Shown here in pieces: positions 43,181 through 53,283 of a stretch of DNA of 64,000 nucleotides (positions within the stretch are counted from its first letter, which is position 1; every line of letters begins with the position of its first letter). The notes beneath the pieces are model-generated. The model searched no databases and was not told the DNA's origin. It saw only the letters and a program-made list of their open reading frames with translations. A program made the position numbers and the translations under genes. This DNA is from Parastagonospora avenae f. sp. tritici 18332-5 (Eukaryota > Ascomycota > Dothideomycetes > Pleosporales > Phaeosphaeriaceae). The DNA lies in assembly GCA_022559985.1 (NCBI GenBank), contig JAFJTR010000066.1:62001-126000 (forward strand), in the 5' to 3' direction.

Positions 43181-44398
43181 TTTGTTTCTGCGAGTGAAGT
43201 CGATGGTGGAGGCAGAGTCGGGGTCAGTGGTAGTTATATCAGGGCATTGGCTGCGGACGTGGAGAAGGGGGTTTGCGGTTTCAGGGCGCGCTTATGGACA
43301 GGCCTGCAGCGATTGTAGGCTGTGAAGCTTTCAAACTTAACGGACCGAGGGGAAAGAGCGATTTAGAGTCGGAGAGACTTTAGTGAGCAAGACGGTGAGT
43401 CTAGCCTGGCGGCGTCATGGCGGGCTGTTGCATCGTGCCTTGATTATTGCGAGGTGCAGGGAGGGTTCGTGCACCCGATGCGCGCTGGAAATTGGTGCAC
43501 AGCCGCCATCTTCAATTCGCCGGCCAAACCACCATTGCAGCACAAAGGCGCCAACATAAATCGAGGCCACGATCGTGATTCGTGAATATTGGCCACTTTT
43601 CACGATCCAGGGACGATAGACGGGGTGCTTGTTCCTCTCGACACGTCACCAAGCATTCCTGGCGATGCTTGAAGCTTCTTGGCTGGTAGCGGTGCCAGTG
43701 TCAGCTCCACAATGCACGGTGATGTCACGGCCCGATGCCGTCTGGCTCCAGTCCTTCTCTCCGCACTCGGTTCAGGGACAGATGTGCCAGAACCCTGTCT
43801 CGTCAGATTGACATCGTGTTTACTGTTGCGTGTCGGATGCATGCAAATCAGTTCTCCTGAAGAACAGGCTGCATTGTGGACCTGCAGTCCCAGTCAAGTG
43901 CCACAAGTTGGTCCCTACCACGCTCCAGACAATACTCCTGACGAAACGGACCGTTGACGAAACTCGATCAAATAACGCAGACTGCTGCGCCATCGGCGTA
44001 TGATGTGGCTGAGCTGTACATCCAATCCTTATTCCTGTCTTCGTCCGTATACATAATGCATATGCATGCGTTTGTTTCTGCGCTGTATGGGACTGGTTTG
44101 AGCAGCCGTCGTTTTGTCAGTCTCCCATGACTCCCGCAAATGAAGCCCAACGCGTGTAAGATTGAAGTAAAAATCACGATAGCTCACTGAGACTGCATAC
44201 AATCATGGAACTTCGACAATCTGAACTATGGGCAACACATGATGGGTATCAGCAGGCCACAGCACGTGGATTGGCGTTATCTGAAGCCGGCGCGTGCGAG
44301 GCTGGGCATGACTGGCGTCATGGCAACCTCGCGACTCATCCTTCAAACATCATCCTTCCATCTCAACTTCAACTCTCTGCATCAATTCCGCGTGCATC
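43181..44398. other. 1.2 kb divergent intergenic region, CAX / M28 peptidase
   Basis: No supported gene. The frames seen are short and overlap on both strands. The region holds the promoters of both neighbours. Confidence 0.5.
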
Positions 44399-46047
44399 AT
44401 GGTGTTCTTCTCCGGTTTTGCGCTATGCGCAGCTGTAACCGGTGCAGGAGCGCTTCAGATTCCACTGTTGTCGTCATTCCAGAACCAGGCACCGCTCGGT
44501 CATCCTAGTGGAAGCAAGCCCCTGGTCAACTCTACCGAACTGCAAGAGCTCATCAGCGGGGATAGGCTCATGATCCGTGCTAACAAGTTGTACGAGATTG
44601 CGAAGCTGGGAGAGGAAGAGTACAATCACCCTACTAGGGTCATCGGAAGTGCTGGTATGCTCATCCAAGCGCTGTGATGGTGCCTATCAAATGCTGATAA
44701 CATACTCAGGTCACATTGGAACCCTGTCATACATCTATGAGGAGATCTTAAAGCTTGGAGACTTCTACAGCATCTCCAACCAGACATTCCCGGCTGTTTC
44801 TGGTAATGTTTTTGAGTCGCGCCTCGTTCTCGGCGACCAGGTTCCAAAGTCGGCTGCACCCATGGGCTTGACACCACCAACCAAAGACAAGGAGCCTGTG
44901 CATGGCGACATTGTTCTAGTTGATAACGAGGGCTGTCAATCGACTGACTTTCCTGACTCTGTTGCCGGAAACATCGCGTTCGTAAAGCGTGGTGTATGCC
45001 CATTTGGCACCAAGTCTGAGAATGCTGGACGCAAGGGTGCTATTGCTGCCATCGTGTACAACTACGAAAAGGACCCTGTCGCAGGAACCCTAGGGACTCC
45101 ATCGCCATACCATGTGGCCACTTTCGGCTTATCTGGTGAAGAAGCGGACCCTGTGATCGAGAAGCTCAAGAAGGAGAAGAAGCTCGATGCCATCGCATAC
45201 ATCGATGCTGAAGTGAACCAGATTCAGACTGTCAACATCATCGCGCAAACCACAGAAGGAGATCCGGACAACTGCGTTATGCTCGGAGCTCACAGCGATA
45301 GCGTTGCAGAAGGTCCAGGCATCAATGACGATGGCTCCGGCTCCTTGTCTCTGATCGAAGTTGCTACCCAGCTTACAAAGTTCAATGTCAGCAACTGTGT
45401 TCGCTTTGCGTGGTGGGCCGGTGAGGAGGAGGGCTTGCTCGGATCCGACTACTACGTCGCCTCGCTGCCAGAAGAGGAGAATGCAAAGATCCGGTTGTTC
45501 ATGGACTACGACATGATGGCCAGTCCCAACTTCGCCTACCAGATCTACAACGCCACCAACGCATTGAACCCGAATGGCTCTGAGCAGCTTCGTGATCTGT
45601 ACATCGAGTGGTACAAGAATCAAGGCCTCAACTACACTTTCATTCCTTTCGACGGTCGCAGTGACTACGATGGGTTCATCCGCAACGGTATTCCAGGAGG
45701 CGGTATCGCGACTGGCGCGGAGGGTATCAAGACGAAGGAGGAGGTCGAGATGTTTGGCGGTAAAGCTGGCGACTGGTACGATAACTGCTACCATCAATTA
45801 TGCGATGATGTCGGTAACGTAAATGTTACTTCGTGGGTTGTGAACACAAAGGTAAGCCATCTTACTACTTCGCCGGCCTCTGATACAGGCTATAGCCTTC
45901 ATCATGCTAACCTGTTTCCAGCTCATTGCCCACTCGGTTGCAACATATGCGAAGTCCTTCAAGGGCTTTCCTAAGCGAATAAAGGACGCTGCAGCGAGCG
46001 CTTATGCGAAGGGCACCAAGTATCATGGTTCGAAGCTGTTCATTTAG
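44399..46047 (+). CDS. Secreted or vacuolar M28 zinc aminopeptidase with PA domain
   Basis: Three exons, 44399-44654, 44710-45851 and 45922-46047; 507 residues. The signal peptide is MVFFSGFALCAAVTGAGA. A protease-associated domain spans ~120-250 (DIVLVDNEGCQST, GNIAFVKRGVCPFGTKSENA, IAAIVYNYEKDP). The M28 catalytic domain follows: zinc ligands in LGAHSDSVAEGPGINDDGSG, catalytic Glu pair in WWAGEEEGLLGSDYY, MDYDMMASPN and the last histidine in YDNCYHQLCDD. N-glycosylation sites (NQT, NVS, NAT, NYT, NVT) fit secretion. It resembles aminopeptidase Y/Lap2-type enzymes that remove N-terminal Leu or other residues from peptides. The last exon ends in a basic tail. Confidence 0.93.
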
Positions 46048-46266
46048 GTATAAATGTAGCCTGGGTAGCTTCAATGCATTGTGACAACCTCTATAGCATG
46101 GCGTGTCTGATCGAGAAAATCCAGGCCTCATTTCACGTTAGCTGACTGCCTTCATCTGATCTCATACCCAGTCACCGACAGAGCGCTAGCGTGTGCCAAG
46201 CCATCGCGGCCTACAAAACATCTTCCTCCCCTCCACTCTCCCTCTTCCACGCACACATCCACAACC

Positions 46267-46981
46267 ATGAAGGCCAACGGATTCGAAATGTTCGCCCTCA
46301 TGCTCTGCTCATGCCTCTTTGGCATCATCGCCTCTGCATACAACATGGTTAGCAAACGCCTCTGCACTTTACTCTACCTTCATCTGCTTACCATTTCGCC
46401 AGCACAACTTGGTCACGGCTCGCGAGATGATCCTCGTTGGCACGCTCTACATCACGGTCATCATCTTTGTGTACATCCAGCATGCCACTGAAGATGCGCT
46501 TGTGCGCCACCTCCGCTGTCACACGAACGAGGTGGAGCAACAGGAAGTGATCCACCTTCAAGAGTCCCATCGTCGCAGTGTGCTCTTCCTCAAGAACGCA
46601 CACGCTGTGGAGAGCCGCCAGCTTCAAGCCGGCCTCAAGAGCGCTCACGCCCAATTTGACCGCCTCAACCATGATTACGAGTGGATGACCAACCAATATC
46701 AAGACCAGCTGCGCCTCGTCCAAGAGCAAGAAGACCGCATGAGCTATCTCGAGGGCAAGCTTCACGAGACCGGCCAGATGAATCCAACTACGCGACAGCC
46801 GTTCTCTGCGCCACCGTCCCAGATTCGTTTTGCCAACCCGCCTCGTCGTCAACTCTTCTCCGGCGCACCTAGCCCTCTACACCAAGTACGCCCCCCAGCG
46901 ACCACAGTGACGCATTATACTAACTTTGTGCAGGTTATGAAGCCCGAGGAGACTGAGGACGTGACTGAGCCCGAGGTGTAG
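46267..46981 (+). CDS. Small membrane protein with coiled coil, unknown function
   Basis: Two exons, 46267-46347 and 46403-46981; 219 residues. Exon 1 encodes MKANGFEMFALMLCSCLFGI, a hydrophobic segment, and exon 2 begins HNLVTAREMILVGTLYITVI with a second one. A long heptad-like region follows (residues ~60-150: QQEVIHLQESHRRSVLFLKN, DYEWMTNQYQDQLRLVQEQE). The C-terminus is Pro/Ser/Thr-rich and acidic. The GT donor after ATG (GTTAGC) and the CAG acceptor fit fungal splicing. I do not recognise a family. Confidence 0.65.
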
Positions 46982-47259
46982 ATGCGTGAGGCTAAGCGAC
47001 TTGTGCCTGCGTGCGGAAGCCCAGGCATGCCCGACACTGCAGCGTGACGAAACACGCCTTGAAGATGGAGATGGTGGACTCAAACGAATGAACAAATGAC
47101 TGCACGAAATTCACGTACCTCGATCTTGAATACAAGACGCCGATACTACGTAGCAATTAATGCGCACTTGCTACTCTTCCATGACCATATTGACTCCCTG
47201 ACGTGACTCTCGCCGTGTAACTGCTTGCTTTGCCCACCTTAAAGAATCGCGCAGCTATA

Positions 47260-47784
47260 ATGAAGGTACTCGATATGCCGTTATTGCTCACCGCCGCTGT
47301 GTTTGTTTTCCCTCTTGCATGCGCATACACCACCGCAGCATCAGACCCCATACCTACCACGAGACTCCAACTTCCCACATTTACGCTTTCCACAGCACAC
47401 AAACTCTACATCAATATAACTACCACCGCAGATAATCCAGTGGCAAGTACTGATGCGCCATGTTCGACAGGAGAATTCGTGGCGCCCCGACTTGGCTGCT
47501 GGCCATCCTCTGGGCTCCGCTCACTCGATTTATCGCAGTCTTTCGAACCGACAACCTCTCCTGCGACTCCACCCAAACCGCTTCTCCCCATGTTCACATA
47601 CGATCCTGCTACAACGCAACCCGCAGAGCCAACCTCGTCGAAAAGACCAACTGGCGATCCAGACAAGGAAACTGGCGGGCACGAGCAGGTGGGCGCAATA
47701 CCACGGCTGTGGATTACAGTGGCAATTTATGTCGCCGTGTTTCTGGGCTGGGCCGTGCTGGGAAGTGTGGAGGGACATGGATGA
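47260..47784 (+). CDS. Small type I membrane protein, possibly frameshifted at its C-terminus
   Basis: An intronless 174-residue frame. It has a signal peptide (MKVLDMPLLLTAAVFVFPLA), a Thr/Ser/Pro-rich lumenal or external region with NIT and a cysteine pair, and a membrane helix close to the end (LWITVAIYVAVFLGWAVLG) followed by only six residues. In the +1 frame the DNA continues with EVWRDMDEMIWLEQQLDSES and HGRLRREDIEAGDVTRR to a stop at 47884. That looks like a natural cytosolic tail and is partly preserved in a tandem duplicate. A one-base insertion near 47758-47765 may therefore have cut the protein short. The function is unknown. Confidence 0.6.
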   Translation: MKVLDMPLLLTAAVFVFPLACAYTTAASDPIPTTRLQLPTFTLSTAHKLYINITTTADNPVASTDAPCSTGEFVAPRLGCWPSSGLRSLDLSQSFEPTTSPATPPKPLLPMFTYDPATTQPAEPTSSKRPTGDPDKETGGHEQVGAIPRLWITVAIYVAVFLGWAVLGSVEGHG

Positions 47785-47812
47785 GATGATATGGCTGGAG
47801 CAGCAGCTGGAT

Positions 47813-48303
47813 AGCGAGTCACTGTTAGACCATGGAAGGCTCAGACGGGAAGACATCGAGGCAGGGGATGTGACACGCAGATGATACTACTTGACGAGAG
47901 TTACTCATTGCGCGTAGCTGAGCGTGTATTGAAGCTATCTAGACTACTACATGGATTCCCAAGCGACCATCAGACGAGCACTGATTCCTTACACGCTCGG
48001 CTATCGAAAGCTCGCATGAGCTTAGCGTTATTTCAAGAGGCACTTCGATTGAGCCACTGTCATATCATGGAAGGCTTAGGCGAAAAGACACCGAGGCCGT
48101 AGATGCGATACAAAGATGAGGACACTTGGGGAAATACACAAATGTGTTTTAATCGATGATTGTGTACAAGAAGATACTGCGTTGAAGCTATCTAGACTAC
48201 TGCATGATTTCAAGCGACCATCAGACGAGCACTGCGTCCCTACACGCTCGCTTGTCCGACGCCTCGCATAAGCCCAGCGTTATTACAAAAGGGGCTTCAA
48301 TCC
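47813..48303 (+). repeat. Diverged tandem duplication (two units of ~240-250 bp)
   Basis: Unit 1 (about 47813-48049) and unit 2 (about 48050-48303) share aligned blocks: CATGGAAGGCT at 47831 and CATGGAAGGCT at 48066; TTGAAGCTATCTAGACTACT at 47929 and 48182; AGCGACCATCAGACGAGCAC in both; and TACACGCTCG in both. Offsets of 235-253 bp show small indels between copies. Unit 1 includes the +1-frame tail and stop of the preceding gene, and unit 2 keeps a related peptide ending at the same place. Confidence 0.8.
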
Positions 48304-48305
48304 CG

Positions 48306-48608
48306 TTACCAAGCGCCTAATCTCCTCTTTTTCCAGGGCGTAGCTGGAACGGTGCGTCTTCTTCGCGGTCCTGGAGCTCTGGGAGTATGCCAATCGATGC
48401 CCGAAGTGACTCTTGCTCCATCTCGCGAAAGATCTGCTTGCATGACAGGAAAGCCCATGTAGTGCTGATAGGAGATGTATGGAAGGAAACGGCGAGGCGC
48501 GATGTATGCATAGATAGCGAGCCGAATCTCCAGCGGTGCTTCCAGAATGAGACATTTTGCGCACGTGATGCCGGCGCCACGGCGGGTGAGCCTCAATAGT
48601 TTCGACAT
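48306..48608 (-). CDS. Short F-box-like fragment (hypothetical, possibly a relic)
   Basis: A 100-codon ATG frame containing LILEAPLEIRLAIYAYIAPR, similar to the LPxEIRxxIY core of fungal F-box-like proteins, followed by an Arg-rich end. Complete members run to 250-400 residues, so this would be a fragment or an incompletely modelled gene. No convincing splice extension was found. Confidence 0.3.
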   Translation of the reverse strand: MSKLLRLTRRGAGITCAKCLILEAPLEIRLAIYAYIAPRRFLPYISYQHYMGFPVMQADLSRDGARVTSGIDWHTPRAPGPRRRRTVPATPWKKRRLGAW

Positions 48609-49751
48609 AGCAAGCCAAGGAATACTGGCATGCAGGGAAGTTTGAAGTCCTGCGTCGTCGGTTGGTAGGGTGGAAGTTCTGGTAGCAGATGTAGTCGAAA
48701 GCTCGCATGCCCGGTGTCGGGGTTTAAAGATCCTTCACCCAGCCGTGGCCTGGCACACATCATCGTCGAATGAAACTGAGCACAAGTTTCTAACCGTTAT
48801 AGTCTTGTTGCCACTGTCGAATGTCTGCATTTAGAGGCTTCTTGAGTTACCGTGTCTTTGTCCACCCCCCTGTCATGACCAGATGTATCATCTCCAACCC
48901 CCAAGATCCACATAAATAGCATGGTCTTGGTACAAGATCAATGTTGGCAACATATGCGACTGAATAATGGTTGCTTCGTTGAAACAGCTGCAAGTTTAAA
49001 GCCGCGATCATTGAGCCGAACACTAAGCGCGTGAGATATCAGGAACATGATACACAAGCAGAAGAAATGAATCATGGAGAAGCTGGAATGATCGCGTTGG
49101 AAGTTCAGTATATAAGCTTGATCATGATCACACAGCAAGATGCCGTGCATGCAACCATCAATGGCTCGAATGATGAAAGAAGTAAATTAGGTATCTTTAG
49201 AAACAATGAAACTTGAGCGCGACACATGGTTGCTATTGTGTTCGCAGATAGACGCTGATACGAAAGCAAAAAATCGATTCAAAATGGATGGTGTTACAGG
49301 GATTCGACGGAGACGGGTAGATGAAGTGGGGAACGCGGGCAGCATGGAAATCATCAAGTCGGCCCAGTCCTTCATCATTACCTTCACCTACCCACCGTTA
49401 GCAATGCATGAACCAATATTGGTGAAGTTCGTGCGGTTAAGGGTGCTGTGTCGCGGTATGTGCGATGACATGACGTTCACGCTCGGTCCCTCGCGAGAAC
49501 ATGTGACCGGCCAATGCTCCGCCAAGATGCAACTAGCTGCGCTAGTTACGCGAGCGTGAATGTTTTTACCTGCACCTCGACTTCGGAGCTTCCCAACCAC
49601 CCCGCAGCTATCAACGTGACCACAGACTTCACCATCACAACAACATCGACTTCCATCACGAACTGCACCTTCTCCGTCACCCTCAGTGACTTGCAGCCGT
49701 GTTCGAGGTTATTGGACAGGTATATAAGTCGCGTTGCACAAGCCGAGCATC
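48609..49751. other. 1.1 kb intergenic region
   Basis: No supported gene between the F-box-like fragment and the 49752 gene. The right end holds a TATA box at 49721-49728. Repeat units and RNA genes were not seen. Confidence 0.45.
49721..49728 (+). promoter_or_regulatory. TATA box immediately upstream of the 49752 gene
   Basis: TATATAAG, ending 23 bp before the ATG at 49752. That is unusually close and would place initiation at or just before the start codon. Confidence 0.5.
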
Positions 49752-51118
49752 ATGACGCCTGCGCCAATCACCACGGGCGCTGTTGCCTCACCCACCCCGC
49801 CCCAACAACAGAAGCCGACAACTCGTATGCCAACATGCTTCATTATCATTCACTAGTACCAAACTAATGTTATTCAGCTGCTACCCCTGTTCCCAAGAAC
49901 TTCGACGACATATTTCACGCCAAATTCATGTACATCATTCAAGAGTGGAAGAATGATCCCCAGCGGGGCCAGCTAACCCAGCGTGACCGCAAGGCTTTCA
50001 TCGAGTCCGCATATGTCGAGACTGATGAGTCTTACTTCAACCATCGTCATCTGTCCGATCAGGAGATCAAGTTGCGTGCCCTTACCAAGGTCTTCTACAA
50101 GGTTCTTGCTGAAGAGCCGTGGTCTGAGGACTGGATCCGCGCCCCCGATGTCGAGCGTAAGCTTTCCAAGTTCGAGATGAACAAGGACACTATGCCGCTT
50201 GCTATCCAGCATGGTCTTCTTACCCCACGTGACGCTGTAAAAGCTGCGCGTGAGGCCGCTATCGAGAACGACAAGATCCTCAAGGAGAACCCCAAGAAGA
50301 CTGCCAAGGAGCTGAACATCAAGCGCGGACCCTACGATGAGATCGAGATCGTCTACATTGCTGGTACTGTATCATCCACAGCCACCAACCGCATCGACCG
50401 TGACAATATCTATCCAGTATCCGTCTCATCTGTTGCCAATGTCCTTCAGAACCACATTTGTCGTGATATGGTACGTCCCTTCACTATGGCTGAGCGCTTC
50501 CTCAACTGCACCGAGACCAAGGAGCTCGAGAAGATGCGCAAGTTCGCCTGTGACGTCTGCGATTTTGCGCCTCACCTTCTTGACAACGACAACGTCAGCC
50601 TTCTCGTGGTACTCCTCATTCTTTCCCGCTCTGACTGCTGCCGGCGCTTCGAGAACAACGGCATCCGTATCGAGGGCTCCACCATCTCCCACCGCAAGGC
50701 CGAGTGCATGAAAAATAAGATGGGCTGGAGGACATCCGAAGAGAAGAAGCCCTACGACAATTTCGCAACAGAGTTCCAAGGCCGCGTCAGGAACGCTTGC
50801 TCACCCGCTCCTCGGGCTGGGCGCATGAGTGGCAAGAAGCCCCAGCGCAAGTCATCAACGCCAATTGGCACCCCGGGAGGCTACCCGTCGCCTCACATGG
50901 GCTACATGGCTCCTCCCCAATTTCTCTCTCCATCTACCACTCACGGAGTGAACTCTAACATCAACATCGCCGGTCCGTCGGTGCAGTCCATCTATCCCCA
51001 GCCGTCTCCTGCCGCCGCTCCGCCAGGTCCATCTGGTCCGTCCCCAGCTATCTCGCGCTCCTCGATTAGCGCAGAGAACAAGGAGAACAACATAGTCGAA
51101 CCCATGGACCTTTCGTAG
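49752..51118 (+). CDS. Conserved-looking fungal protein of unknown function, disordered Pro/Ser C-terminus
   Basis: Two exons, 49752-49824 and 49878-51118; 437 residues. The splice joins a Pro/Thr-rich start (MTPAPITTGAVASPT) to PATPVPKNFDDIFHAKFMYI. Residues ~35-290 look folded and mostly helical, with conserved-looking segments (LTQRDRKAFIESAYVETDES, KKTAKELNIKRGPYDEIEIV, CDVCDFAPHLLDNDNVSLLV, ILSRSDCCRRFENNGIRI). The last ~130 residues are Pro/Ser/Gly-rich and end KENNIVEPMDLS. Codon choice is biased to C-ending codons, as in well-expressed genes. There is no signal peptide or membrane span. I do not recognise the family. The Cys-rich patch could be structural. Confidence 0.8.
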
Positions 51119-52824
51119 CCCCGACAGCTATCTCTTCTCTTTCTTCCTCGACCATCTTACCGCATGATAGGCGTTCGGTCGAGACCTTTGGGTCTCTCCA
51201 GCATTCATATGCAAATGCGACAAAGGCGTTGGGTGTATGGCCTGCTCTTTCTTGTCCTAGTTGTAATGGCTAGTCGTGCGTAAAATCTAGGACACTGTCG
51301 ACACCAACGACTTTATACAAATTATTGTCAATTCTCCACCCTCGCTATGCATCTCCTTCCTTCTACATATGATCTATGCTTCTGTTCGTGATGGCCTTTA
51401 GTCCCTTGATCCTGCCTCAGCTCCAGTACCGGATCTCGGTCTTTGCTTTGCCTGACTGGACGTACATGATGGCTCTTAATCAAACTCTTCTCGCTGTGCG
51501 CATGCATCGTGACGGCCATTACCGTTCATATCTACCCCGAGACAGCTGATCATACCGTACTCGCTTTGCAACGTTGATTCGGCTCTATCATACCGTGCCT
51601 GTCTGATCGGCTACCAATCCTCCCAGCCATACAAAAATTGTGTGTCCCATGTCCTCGCTCTCCATTTTGCCGGCGCATCTCTAACACATCCCCGCATTAG
51701 GGCTCCTTTCTTCAACAACCGTGCCATCCTGTCTAGACATGTAGCGTTCCCCTGCGTCCATCTCATTGCCTCGTCTTCCACTCGCCGACCTTCCCTGCCT
51801 TCGCGTTCTCGAACCGCACAGTCGTTGTCGCATTGCCACGTCCCAGGTACATTCGTGAGACTGCCCATCCATCACAGCTTCTTTTTGCGTGCCTCGCGCT
51901 GTCTTATATCGCCCTCGCTTCTCCATTCCACACCCGGTGGTACATCGGTCGGCTTATCCACCTTTCTGGACAACCTCCATATACGATGGCTCTCATCCTC
52001 TTGAACCGCGCTCCGGAGTTGATCAGTTTCAGCGGTAGGACGATTATCGCATGTGTTCAGCCCTGACGCCGTGGTGTCTATGTCTCTTTCTCTTTCTGCT
52101 TCTCCTTCCCATCCTCCCGCAGCGTAGCATATCTCGCCCCATCCGGTGTCATCCATACTCCCTTGCTCCATTGCGTATGCGTCGTCATAATAGATGTCTA
52201 TCATCGAAGTCCGGAGCGGCCGCGTGGTGCGAGAGGGTTTTGTCTGAGGTCCGAGTAGCAGTCTGAGGGCCGCGATCGGTGGGAGATTCGTATTTGCATT
52301 GGTATTAGCTGTATATCTTTATTAGTTTTCCCAGCGCTTTCTGGGATGTTTTAAATCCGCGAGGGTATGTTGGTTGTTGTAGGATTGGTAGGCAGTGTTC
52401 GATGTCGGAGGGACAAACGACCCGCGCGAGGGTTCTGCGTTGGGAGAGCCTGGATGTCCTCCCGCAGTTTCCTCATTCCAACTATATTATGTCGTATCAT
52501 TGAAGGTATCTATCTCATAGTATCATGCGTGTGGAGTGGTGGGTCTGGAAGCGCTGCCTGACTCGATCGCGCTTCAGTGTTGACATGACCTGTACAGCCT
52601 CAACCAGGTCCCCAGCGTCAATTGTTATCTCACGACGCCGCGAGACTATTCACGGTGCATCAAAGATTCACAAGATGTCGGCAAAAGCTTTTCATTCATG
52701 AAGATGCGCCTCAGCGCCATCTTTCCTCACTGGAGGCGCACAACCGCGCCCTCTCCTTCCCAAGGCCCAAGCCCCGCCCCTACTTCCCGGAATCTTCTTG
52801 TCCCTCCTCTCCTCCACCCTCAGC
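51119..52824. other. 1.7 kb intergenic region
   Basis: The 3' flank of the 49752 gene followed by pyrimidine-rich sequence near 51640-52130. Frames of up to 120 codons occur on both strands but overlap each other and show no family resemblance. No RNA gene was recognised. Confidence 0.45.
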
Positions 52825-53112
52825 CTACTCGACGGCCTTGACTAGCAAGCTATTTAGCCCCAGTCCATCAATCCAGCACCAATGAGAAGTCCACTTACTC
52901 TCGCGCGCGAGCTTCCATGCCTTGAGCGCGTGCTGCCGACGGACATACGTCTCCGCCAACTTGAGCGCCGCCACGTTCGCGGGATCCACTGCCGCCTCCT
53001 CAGCGCGGGTCGGGTGGGCGGCCCCAGTCCTCACTCAGAGCGCAAAGGTAGCCCTAGGGGCCGGCGCGGAGGCAGACGAGGCCGCGTTGGTGGCGTTGGG
53101 AGTGGACATGAT
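52825..53112 (-). CDS. Candidate tiny gene, partly modelled (in-frame TGA unresolved)
   Basis: On the minus strand, ATG 53112 in good context (CATCATGTCC) opens MSTPNATNAASSASAPAPRA, then meets TGA after ATFAL. The same frame continues VRTGAAHPTRAEEAAVDPAN and a well-formed amphipathic helix (AALKLAETYVRRQHALKAWK). It then meets a perfect GTAAGT donor (intron 52897-52842) and an acceptor giving the ending IKAVE and a stop at 52825. The helix, donor and stop suggest a real small protein of 60-75 residues. How the TGA is avoided (short intron, other start, or mutation) is not resolved. The family was not recognised. Confidence 0.4.
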
Positions 53113-53283
53113 GGCGTTGTAGGCGCCTTGGTGGTGTGTTGGGGGCGTGTTTATGAGTTTGTGGTGGTGTGGATGTGTGCAGGGTGGGACGTGGATGGTG
53201 GTGTTGTGGACAGAAAAGAGTATGGATGTATACAGGACTGCGCTAAGACGTTTTGTCTCTAATTACACATGTGGGCCCCTCCT

